A stretch of DNA of 45,067 bases. Origin: Echinostoma caproni (Eukaryota; Platyhelminthes; Trematoda; Plagiorchiida; Echinostomatidae). The notes below the pieces were generated by a model that saw nothing but the letters and a program-made list of their open reading frames with translations, had not been told where the DNA came from and ran no database searches. The stretch lies in assembly GCA_900618425.1 (NCBI GenBank), contig UZAN01039957.1:4708-49774 (forward strand). Direction: 5' to 3'. Both the position numbers and the translations under genes were made by a program. Positions 23,548 to 33,755 of this stretch are shown here, piece after piece; the first letter of the stretch is position 1; every line of letters starts with the position of its first letter.

Positions 23548-26500
23548 GACCATTCTGCATTCAGAGCTTGTGGAAAGAAGGATGGGACTGCGAGTTATTG
23601 GAGCTTGTTAAGGGTAGCAATAATCTGATTTAGTTCTCTTTGAAAACCGATCAAACTATTCCTTGAGCAAAAAGAAATGTTACAAAACTAAATTGTGGGT
23701 TAAGTTAATCAAATCTGACTTAAAACCGCCTGAAAAATGTGGAGTAGTTCAATTTATAGAGTCAATTCAGGAAAAACCGAAAAATCAGTGGAGCAGTACA
23801 GAAGGAACTGCAATAACGGGGATACATAAATGCGTTCTTGCGTTCTTTTAAACTGCTTAGATATGGAAATTCATTAATTAAACCCCGGAACTTTCAGACG
23901 CAGTCGAGAATTTGGGTTGTTGCCTATTATCAACCCCTGGGGGAGATGAAAGAATCATCTTATACAAAAGCTGATTATTTAAGAATACATGCAGAGTCTG
24001 TCTTGATAGAGGTACATGAAGAAACAAACGTATTTAAGCCATTTTGCGAGTTTATGTTGAAAACAGATTAGGCAAATAAAAGCTGAATCCTTCGCAGATG
24101 ATATAAATAAAAACGCTGGTGCCTGATAGGGAACAATCACAGTGAGAATGATTGAACACGTGAGTGCAAGGAGATAACAAGACGACCACAAGAAAGGGAA
24201 CAGGATAGGCTTCGAACCTCCTCTGAAGTTGCTGACCAAACAATTCGATGAAATAGTGAAATAACAGTCGATAAGTGACTTTTTAGTAGAACAGTCTGGT
24301 TATCAATGGAGTAACTGCTTTGGCCGTCGAAAAGAAGGAAGTTTACGGAAGGAATTCTGTCACAGAGCAGAGTCAGATGACCAGAAGATCAGTTTTTATC
24401 CAATGTGTCTAGATTATAAACATCTAGCCTACAAAATACATTACAGATTCTTATTATTGATCTCCCAGAATGAGCTCATCTCAAGAAACATCTGACACCT
24501 TCATTCCTGCGCATATAATGAACATTTATGATTCGAATTCTTCTCGAAACGAAAGTATGAACTATTCTGAAATTTATCAAGCATTCGTATCATTTATGTC
24601 CCTGGGCTTGTAAATCTGATCCCACTTTCCAACAACTCACACGCGCTAGTGCTGTAGTATGCCACCGTTTCTAGGGTATACCATAAGGGATGTGGGTCGA
24701 GGCAGCGTTATTCGTGCAAAGAAAATTCTGGCATGTGTGTGTGTGTGTGTGTGTGTGTGAGGGGAGGGGAGTTACACGAAGAGGTTCATACCCGTCAAAG
24801 CACAACGAACATTTCTTGCGAACTTCTTTGCCTTTTTTGTTTAATAGTAGCAATAATTCGGTATTTCCATGGGTTTATATAAGAAGAAGAATAGAGAAAT
24901 ATAAAATACTTTTTCACAGAGTTAAGTCACTTCACGTAATTCTTTTTGTAGAATACGTTTTTGTCCAAGTGCACGGAGGTTCCCCTGTTATTGTGAGATG
25001 AAGAGCTGCAGGACAGAATGAAGTTTTACACCTGAGGCACGCAAATTTGATCCTCGTTTTGATGCTTTGATTAAAATTTGTACTGAACACGTAGAAAGAA
25101 ATAATAATAAGTTGCTGTTCAAGTTCCTATCATTGGTGTGCACTGATTTATAAAGTCTGAATTACTAACCCAAACACCTCCATCCAACTTTGATAGTTGG
25201 CAGCCTCGCTGTCGTCCGACTTCATACCAGGCTGATCAAACTGTTTGTGGCTTGGCATTGGAAGTATTGGGGCTTAGGTTTTCGGTTAATGTGAATGAAT
25301 GTTGGGTTCCCGTGTTTATGGAGATCAGAAAACAAAGATGTATTGCAGTAGCTAATCAATGAGCAGACGGAATCAAAATAGCGTCATGCCAAAAGCACCG
25401 GGGGTGCCAATTCACGTGATGATGATACACTTCTGTACTGTGTCAGTCTCATTGTATTTGGTTTAGAACAATTTTAGAAACTGATGGCACCTGTATATTT
25501 ACGACCAATTCTTTAGCTGTTATGATCTCTCCTTTCCATAAAAACTGATAAAAGCAACTCAACTAAGAGCTCATTTTATAAAATTCAATGAGAATTCATT
25601 CATCGTGATTGAAAATTCTTTGACTCATAATCTCTCGGTCTCACTCACATCGTTGAAAGTGATCGGTTATACTCATCCTTCAATCTATTCGTTACTATTT
25701 GTCAAAAGCTGAGCTGCGATTTTGCTGGTATCTCCAAAATTCTCATTTCATTGATCATTCTTACACTCTCTTATTCTATCAACACGTTCGAGGATTTATC
25801 TGGATCATCTTCCCTTCGCAAGTGTTCTATTTTATTGGACACTGATTGAAATTTATCCGTTATTCTATCCAACTCCACAATGACACCATTTGTGTCATTG
25901 TGCTGTACCGACAATTGAAATGCATGGTCCCTTCCGATGGTTCGGCGATTTATCGAGAATCGAAGGTATAGATATCACTTTGTCACATAATCACATAAAG
26001 CAATTCTGAGTCGGTTGATTATGGGTCGATAAGTATTCGCGAGTAGAGGCAGAGATCTCATAGCTCAGAATGAACAACGTCCTTTGTGCACATCGTATCG
26101 ACCAGGACAACTTGTTCTCTATCATATACAGATGAGAAAGATGCGACCAGATCTAGGATATGCTTGAAGATATAACTGTACATCCTGACTTCATAGACAG
26201 TAATTTTTGTTTAATTGAATAGTTGTCGGTGTTTCAAACAAAGATGGTAAAAATGCTGAGATGTTTCTGCCAAACGGTGGAAAATGCAAACAAAGCGACC
26301 AAAATAATTTATTTTTGACCACTGATGGCCAATGGAGAATGCATTTACCTCCTTCACAGAGCAACACTGATCCTTATGCGACGAAACTTTTACTATTAGA
26401 ACACATTTGACAAAATGTACTGGTGGAATGAAAAACATGCCACAAGAGAACTATCATTCGTAAAATCTCAATGGTCGAGTACGTATAAAATCGGACCACG

Positions 26501-26860
26501 AATTAACAAAAGTAACTTGAGTTACTAAACTTATTTGAGGCTCATGGAACGTAGTGCTTTTTAGGTGTGCGGACTTATCTGTCTGTGCGTGGTTAAAGCC
26601 ACAACAGACTAAGGCTGAAATCCATAAGGTTCTGAGTAAGTTTATTGTAAGTGATTGATTACATGTACATACATTTTGAATGTCACATGTCACTGTGTTC
26701 GGTGTGATTTGTTGTGTCACGTCAAGATGTCCCAACATTAAGTTAATACACCAGTATTCCCAAGACCTGTTTAATTGATACTGAACCATACGGAATTAAA
26801 TAAGTTATCGGAGTATTCATCAGTTTGCCGTGATGAAGTAACAAATTTGAAAACACATTC
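23548..26860. other. Intron stretch without recognised gene
   Basis: Only short open frames. A (GT)n tract lies at 24734-24759. The open frames at 23979-24243 on the - strand have no recognised motif. Confidence 0.4.
24734..24759. repeat. (GT)n microsatellite
   Basis: About 13 GT units followed by a purine-rich GAGGGGAGGGGAG stretch. Confidence 0.95.
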
Positions 26861-26871
26861 ATAGAATCTAC

Positions 26872-26935
26872 CTAATGAGTGCCCTCCATCAAGGGGGCCG
26901 GGCTAGGTGAGGCTGAAACGTCGCTTGTATTGTAA
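26872..26935 (+). ncRNA. Hammerhead-like relic
   Basis: CTAATGAG (26872-26879), a GC-rich hairpin region (GCCCTC with GGGGGC), then GAAACGTC (26915-26922) and GCTTGTATTG. The order matches the animal mini type I hammerhead found in PLEs and SINEs (CTGATGA, stem II, GAAA, minimal stem III, GTC). One core base differs (CTGATGA to CTAATGA, equivalent to G5), which should abolish cleavage, and stem I is poorly paired. The resemblance could be fortuitous. Confidence 0.35.
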
Positions 26936-29900
26936 ATTTATTGAAAAATGCGTTCAGTCATTCTTATTTTCACTGTTCTACCAGTGTATGCCTCCTCATA
27001 TCTGTAGCATAAAGTGCCAATGCACTGGGAAGTGGATTCGAATAACTAAACTTTTGACTGGAGTCATGAAAGGGGTTATATGGTCTAGAGGAGATGTAGT
27101 ACTTCGGCCATAATGGAGCATCCGAAATGCGTTGTGTGTTATAAACCGCAATGTTAATTATTCTCCGTGTCGGAGAGATACGTGAATATATTTTTCGGCG
27201 CCAAACGGGTGAGCGGTTGGCCCTGGTTTCTTGTCAGTCTATACAGGAATGGTCATAGCGGATGTCATTTAGTGACCATGTGGAGTACATCAGAACCCGA
27301 AGTGGCATCGTGTTCGCTCGTGGGATGACTGACATGACACCAACGGGACGTATATAAGTGTACTCTAAATCACGGAAGATTCCCACAGTAAAGTTGTGGT
27401 ACAGTACCCACATGAGTTGATGAACACATTGATTGTAGACAAAGATAGGCCTTAATCAGAGTTCAAGTTGTGCTGTCTAATAGTTCAATGAGGGGCTTTT
27501 CGGGTAACCTAGGTATACAGGTACACCCTTAGACCTGACGATGGAAAAAATGATAGAGTTGTTCCTCCTCGTATCGAGATTAATCTATTTTGGTTTTCTT
27601 ATTTAACCGTATTTAATTCTGTTAAGCGTTGTTAACCGTAGACAGGTATTGACCAAACTCCATCAACATAACTCTTATTTTGGGAATCGATTTCAGTTTC
27701 CAGCATCATACGACTGACGCACCAGCAACTGGGGTCGAAATAAAAGCAACGACAAACGTGAATAGTATTAGATATATTTTCCGTCTAATATGAGCAATAT
27801 CATATTCAATCCCACGAATAATGCTTGTAGCACTTGTAGCATTGGGAGGAAAAAATCCGACGAAAGTCAGCGACTTGCACGAGTTTGATCAGAAGCTCTA
27901 TATAAGCTCGTCAGTGGTGTGGAAGGAGTGAGAAGGTCTTAAAACATAAAATCAAGAAAATAAGGTCACTATTTTGCGGACTTCCGCATATCGTTCATTC
28001 CGTTACCTAACCCAAATCATAGGTGAGAGACGGTCTTACGTGAAAGATGTTGGTACCATGTGCAGCGCAAGGAGATGAAAACTAGGGGATGCATATTGCA
28101 GGACAGAATTTATTCTTTTAGTAGAGCAATTGTTGATTATTCCAAGAAACCGAGTTTGACTGTTGTGATTATTGAAGAATTCAGAGAATTTCTTGATATA
28201 TTGTCTCATAATTGATTCGCACGATTTTCTACTCAGGTTTCAGCATTGAGTATAAGATTCGAAACATCGATCAAATTTGTTTTCTTTAGTAAACCCAAAC
28301 ATAATAAAATGTAATAATAAGTTATTTTTAATTGTTTTATTGTCACATGGTGACGATCATGAAAATGACCAGTACGGTTTCGACAAGTGTAATACTTGTC
28401 AATTTCCGTGTATTACAGTTGGTTTGCTTCCCAAATATGGTGACAGTGCATCGCGGTGAAACGGATCGCTTGTCTTTTTGTACAGTCGTGTGATGCTTAC
28501 TGTCTGAAAAAATAATTTTCATCTAATTGAACTGATCAAATTTTCACGAATATATCGTAGATTTTGATGCATCTCAATTCCCATAAAACCATAATGTCTG
28601 TGTGAGAGAAAGACTGATAGTACTGATTTTGACTAACTTTATCTTTAATTGCAATTTTCAACTCCTTCAGTCAGCTATGTTCTCAGGAAGCACTGGATTC
28701 AAGTTTTTCTCTCAAAACAGCCTGTCAGCCTTGCATATTGAACGACCACCCCGGGTTCGTTGCTGTTGGGCTCAGTGAACCACAAGGCTATCATTAAAGA
28801 TGTAATCTGAACAAACTGTGGTTGTTGATTCCGGTTAGCTCTAGTGTGAACCGGTTGGCACAGTGGACACAAATGCCATGCATGTGGGGTTCCGTAATTA
28901 AAATCACCAGGGGGGTGGGTGGGGTTGGTCTAATTACAGCACTTGTGAACTTTGTCAAGAGCACAACGTTGGTCTACTGCTCGAGGCCTGTATAGTTGTA
29001 TGGATGAAATGACGAGTATGCATGGAGACGAGGTCCAAAGAATGGTCGTTTGAAAACAATATCGCTCATTACACACCATCACTCTCAAGTATCGTTGAGG
29101 GAAATGTAAAACAGGAGGAATCTAGGTGACACTTATGTTGAAACGCTTAGGTGTCGACGCAAATGTCGAAAACTGTACGCCTTTCTTTCAAAAGTAAGTA
29201 TTTTAAGATCGTGTTTTTATGAAAGCAACCAACCAAAAAATATCAATGCCATTACAATATAAGGACATAGAACAATAGGCGCAATAGGTATTTGGGACTA
29301 CCGGTTTTCTCACCGGTAATTGGCTCTGTCGCATTATTTTTACTTCATATTGCATAATTTATTTATTTGAGAACATCATCCTGATGTTGCTATAATCTCA
29401 TCAAAATCGCATTATTCTGAAGATAAAAATGAACTTTACGTTCATTTTAACAAGATCCTGTTTGTATCAACCCATTTGATTGTCTGCAGGCACCAGACAC
29501 TACCGAAGAATGAAAACGTTAAGAAATAAATTGATAGAGATGAGAAATGAGACGAAACCTATTTAGCTACGTGTCCAGTAAGAACACCCAATGCGCGCTT
29601 GGTTATTACCATGTTGTAATTGAAAATCACAGGTCTTTAACGTTGCAGCAAATAAAGGAAGTGAATTGCCAATTAAATGCTTATTTATAGTTTCAGTAAG
29701 GTATTGAAACATGACATCATAAGGAAAATAATTCATTTGTGGGAAACTGTCATATTGGAAGAAATGCATTCCTTTGGTTTTGACAAATACCTCAAATTTT
29801 ATCACCAAGGGAGCTTGTAGTAGAGAAAATGGCCTGCTTGACAGTATAATAATGTATGCAGAAATAGATACCCTGCTCGCATATAGCAGTACAACAACAG

Positions 29901-31231
29901 TGACAACCTTTCTATGAAACTGGGATATCTATAGATGAACATGTTTGGCAGGATAATCATCAAGAACTGTTGCGCTGTTGTTATTTGGAAAAATTACTCA
30001 TCTAGAAGCAGTTTCAGTAAAAAACAGATCTGGACCCTGTGATGATATCTTTAATACGGGCACATCGGGCCACTCCTTAATCTTTGCGGGCACATGATGG
30101 GGTGCCCTGAGCCGGAACAGCCGAGACCAGGTGAAGACATTACAAGAAATTATTTGGCTTTTTATCCACCCGGAATTCCGAGCGAACGCGAGGAACATAC
30201 CGGTTTTTTTCAGAGATATTTACGGTTCATTTATTTTCCTTCCAAATGACGTTTAGATGAAGGTAGTTGGTAACAGACTGGGAAACGATGCGACGGTGCT
30301 CAGTAACGAGGAAGAACCTCGTGGAAGTTAGAAGTGGCCACCGAATGTAACAGAATTCTACTTTCTTTGTGACCGCGCTAAAACGTCCCAGGCAAAGCCT
30401 TGGAAACACAAAGGGTGCAATGTATTTACCAGAAAATATGTAGTATGATTATATTTATTTGGTCTTCGAGTGAATAAGATGAACAAATTGAAGACTGACT
30501 AACAAGCGATTTGGACACACAGAGGCCCTATTGCAACCAACACCTCAGTTTGAAGAAATTCAGGTGGAAATTTATGGAGGAGGTGGAATTCGCCACATTT
30601 TATGAAAATATATTTAGCTTTTGCAAAAGTAATAGAATATAGTGTTTAGGTAAGCTTGAGAACAAGAAGAAAACTGCGAAGCTGTGAAATTCGCCGAGGA
30701 TGTGGAAAGAAGTGCATGAGAGTCAACTGTACAGTTGAGAACGAACGAGAAAGAACTGAACAGGTGCTAGAAGTATCAAAGTTCATGCTTCTATAATTTT
30801 GGTAGTAGAAGCTCATGGAATAAATGACTCGTATTGAGTGTGGCCTTCATCAAAAAGTAGAAACTTGACAGAAACGCTGACACGTGAGTTTTCCATGAGT
30901 TTCACTGAAACAGCTATACCAGAGCTTACAGAAATGAACATAATTCTTCTGAGCTATTTGAGAAATGTTTCCCAACTGAACATAAGAGGCTTTATATAGT
31001 TTATTCACCAAAGTACAATGAAAGACAGCAGAGCATACTCCAATTACAAATAGGGTATATTTTACTAAACCTAAGATCAACCTAGGATCATACGGTAAAG
31101 AACCGAATGCAATCACATTACGGTAAACTTCATTTAGATCCAGATGAAACTTTTATTTTGGTGGTGGAAACTGACCCTGGCAATTTACGGCACCTTTGTT
31201 ATCTTGAAGACTTGAGTGAGTAACCACCACC
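26936..31231. other. Intron stretch without recognised gene
   Basis: No motif-bearing open frame. A TATATAAG with GC-rich surroundings at about 27340-27360 and a GGCGCC word near 27198 are the only distinctive points. Neither is enough to call a promoter or an LTR element. Confidence 0.4.
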
Positions 31232-31781
31232 NNNNNNNNNNNNNNNNNNNNNNNNNNNNNNNNNNNNNNNNNNNNNNNNNNNNNNNNNNNNNNNNNNNNN
31301 NNNNNNNNNNNNNNNNNNNNNNNNNNNNNNNNNNNNNNNNNNNNNNNNNNNNNNNNNNNNNNNNNNNNNNNNNNNNNNNNNNNNNNNNNNNNNNNNNNNN
31401 NNNNNNNNNNNNNNNNNNNNNNNNNNNNNNNNNNNNNNNNNNNNNNNNNNNNNNNNNNNNNNNNNNNNNNNNNNNNNNNNNNNNNNNNNNNNNNNNNNNN
31501 NNNNNNNNNNNNNNNNNNNNNNNNNNNNNNNNNNNNNNNNNNNNNNNNNNNNNNNNNNNNNNNNNNNNNNNNNNNNNNNNNNNNNNNNNNNNNNNNNNNN
31601 NNNNNNNNNNNNNNNNNNNNNNNNNNNNNNNNNNNNNNNNNNNNNNNNNNNNNNNNNNNNNNNNNNNNNNNNNNNNNNNNNNNNNNNNNNNNNNNNNNNN
31701 NNNNNNNNNNNNNNNNNNNNNNNNNNNNNNNNNNNNNNNNNNNNNNNNNNNNNNNNNNNNNNNNNNNNNNNNNNNNNNNNN
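31232..31781. other. Assembly gap (550 N)
   Basis: Run of undetermined bases immediately before an (AAC)n microsatellite, about 140 bp upstream of globin exon 2. Open frames reading through it are meaningless. Confidence 1.
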
Positions 31782-31821
<40 letters not shown>

Positions 31822-31832
31822 AAACAAAAACT
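31782..31832. repeat. (AAC)n microsatellite grading into AAAAC
   Basis: About 13 AAC units at the right edge of the gap, then CAAAAACAAAAAC. The repeat probably extends into the gap and explains it. Confidence 0.95.
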
Positions 31833-31921
31833 TTACAGGAAAATTAATAACTTGGATATTAAAACAAAATATAATTACTTATAGGCCTTCTCTCACTCTC
31901 CTCCATTTCCTCGGCTTTCAG

Positions 31922-32147
31922 CCTGCTGTTGAACTTCCCAAACTTGATGGAAATGTACAAAGCCATACAGTCAATGACACTACCGCAGGCTCTCAATTCT
32001 CCATATCTTAGACAGCTGGGAATCAAGTACGTAGATAGCATCATCGAACTGGTTCGGAATTACAATGACGAGGAACTTCTTTCACAAACCATTCTCTATT
32101 TGACCAATGCGCACAAACATCGAGGAATCACTGTGGCACATTTGGTG
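31922..32147 (+). CDS. Globin exon 2 (end of codon 36 to codon 111)
   Basis: 226 bp between CTTTCAG and GTAAGT, about the size of exon 2 in other animal globins. It begins with the third base of codon 36 and continues LLLNFPNLMEMY, the C-helix/CD region with the conserved Pro at C2. The rest covers helices E and F up to ...NAHKHRGITVAHLV. Alignment with trematode haemoglobin, from memory, needs no gap over about 81 residues. It places the proximal haem ligand F8 at His100, the CD1 residue at Tyr48 (nearly always Phe), E7 at Leu68 (His, Gln or Tyr elsewhere) and E11 at Tyr72. The exon ends in phase 0 at position G7.0, the canonical second globin intron. Identity with known globins is low outside these anchor points, so this is a divergent paralogue; retention of haem is inferred. 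Confidence 0.85.
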
Positions 32148-32912
32148 GTAAGTTACAAATTATTGATTTAGCAAAGGCCTGTACTAAGGGTATTAACTGA
32201 ATTATTTTCTATCATCAGATCAGATTAGTTTAAAGTACCATCGCATTTAAAATTCCCAATTTTATGCATCTCGTAATAAGTTTCCCAGTTGATTTCCTAA
32301 TGCGAATAAATTTCCCTCTCTGATGCTTCCCCCAGATTCATGATTGTGTTATCCAGTAACAGATCCCAGATGGCTGTCCATTCAGATAGTACGGTGATGA
32401 GAGGACTAAACAGTTCAACCTATTCAGAGATGTGTTATATGTTTCAAGTTGCCCAGAACTTGAAAATAATGAAACCATCGCGAGTAGTTAAGTTGTCGTG
32501 AATGTTTGCTTTTGTATTGTATGATTTGTTTTGTTGAGATCTCTGGTAAATCTCTAATTTCATAGCGAAAATAAGCTTTAGAGGCGCATTAGGATCTAAG
32601 TTCAATGATTTAGTGCGGTAAACGAATGCCAGAGAGTGAGATTCAAAGTCTATTTTTCAGCACACCAGAGACAGATTTGGTTGAGCTCTAACTAAATGAA
32701 GTTAACCCACATTTCGATCAAAACGTCACCTGATGCCACATGAATGCTCACGTACGTTCGTTGTTGTTGTTGATACAGTGAATAAAGTAGGAGTAGGAGA
32801 TTTTATATGCTACTGAAAAGAAATCATATGTGAATGGTTCATATATATATTGAATTTTTGAATAGAGCAATCAAATTGTGCACAACGTGTTTTTCTCATG
32901 CTTTTGTTTCAG
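32148..32912 (+). other. Globin intron 2
   Basis: 765 bp, GTAAGT to TTTGTTTCAG, phase 0. No element was recognised inside it apart from a short run of TTG repeats near 32760. Confidence 0.75.
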
Positions 32913-33029
32913 GCAGCGCTGCCAGTTTTCACGGACACCATTGTAAGTTATCTGAAAACCGAGGAGAACAAAGAAAGCATGCAAGAAATATTATCTGTGG
33001 TCTTACCGCTGATCGGTAAACGTCTCTGA
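32913..33029 (+). CDS. Globin exon 3 (codons 112-149 and stop)
   Basis: Starts AALPVFTDTIVSYLK (helix G), ends SVVLPLIGKRL and TGA at 33027-33029 (helix H). The 38 residues equal the length I recall for the last exon of trematode haemoglobins, and a Pro-x-Phe near the start and a hydrophobic-Pro pair near the end line up. The terminal IGKRL could instead be intron read-through, because a GTAAAC follows ATCG, but the length match favours termination here. Full product: 149 residues, the usual globin size. No canonical AATAAA lies within about 600 bp downstream; the first, at 33642-33647, is inside a LINE remnant. Confidence 0.8.
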   Translation, partial: AALPVFTDTIVSYLKTEENKESMQEILSVVLPLIGKRL

Positions 33030-33529
33030 CCCATTTGTTTTTTATCCCGCCCTTTTTCCCATCTCATCAATGCTCCCTGTTCCACTGTTCCTACCCCAGA
33101 GGACTTGTGAATCATTTACCTACTTGGATGCGCATTCGTATATATAATCTTTACTATGAAGTCTTTATTGATTCATTTCCGCTATTACCTCCAGTGTACA
33201 GAGTAAGCTTGCCCATTGCCAATAATTGAGTCTGCTTCTCTTTCGCATCTAAGGTTGATATGAAGTATTCTGTGTACAAGCTTTTTTCTTTTCGTTTCTT
33301 GGAGGGATATTATCATATTCTAGTTTATTGATGAAGCTAAAAGAAAGAGTGTGCGAAGAGAAAGATGTGGTTTGTGAGATAACTCTGTTATAGAAACTAT
33401 GCTCGGCGTTTGAATCTAACGAACTACTCATCTCTCAAACATTTTGGAACATTTTTGCTTCCGTTTTGATTTTGAAAACAGGAAAATCTTGACTACAAAC
33501 TCAGTGACTCCATCATTGAAAAGATAAGT

Positions 33530-33755
33530 TGAACGATAATTTGCCTGCAAATACGGCGCCGTGCCTACGTTGGTCGTTCTGCACCGGACGAGAACAGCAG
33601 TGCGTTTAAATGTCTTCAGCAACTAGGTAGTCAACTCAAGGAATAAATTACCACAGGAGCTGGTGGAGCTAGGGAGGGTGCATGCTTTCAAGAACGAGCT
33701 CAATAAGCGCTGGCTGAACGTATTTCTCGAAGTAGACGCATATGTTAAGGTCTGA
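33530..33755 (+). pseudogene. CR1-like LINE C-terminal fragment
   Basis: The + strand reads RTRTAVRLNVFSN, a stop, then VVNSRNKLPQELVE and FKNELNKRWLNVF, ending in TGA at 33753-33755. This is the standard C-terminus of CR1-type ORF2 (the R-F-S-x-R-V-V-N-x-W-N-x-L-P pattern followed by F-K-x-x-L-x-x-x-W). It is heavily 5'-truncated, the usual fate of LINE copies. It lies about 500 bp downstream of the globin stop codon, same strand. Confidence 0.75.

Larger units (their letters stand above)
9964..31921 (+). other. Globin intron 1 (about 22 kb)
   Basis: Starts GTAAGTG and ends in a pyrimidine-rich acceptor (CTCGGCTTTCAG). It is phase 2, matching canonical intron position B12.2. It contains a hammerhead SINE, two nested LINEs, a PLE fragment, a further retroelement 3' end, several microsatellites and a 550-bp assembly gap, so its true length is uncertain. 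No second host gene was recognised inside it. For comparison intron 2 is only 765 bp. Confidence 0.7.

Noticed and set aside
27190..27220. GGCGCCAAACGGG resembling an LTR-retrotransposon primer-binding site, with TATATAAG 150 bp on
   Set aside because: No flanking LTR repeats, no gag-pol reading nearby and an imperfect tRNA match.
31153..31884. Open frames of over 220 codons across the gap
   Set aside because: Mostly undetermined bases and AAC/GTT repeat.
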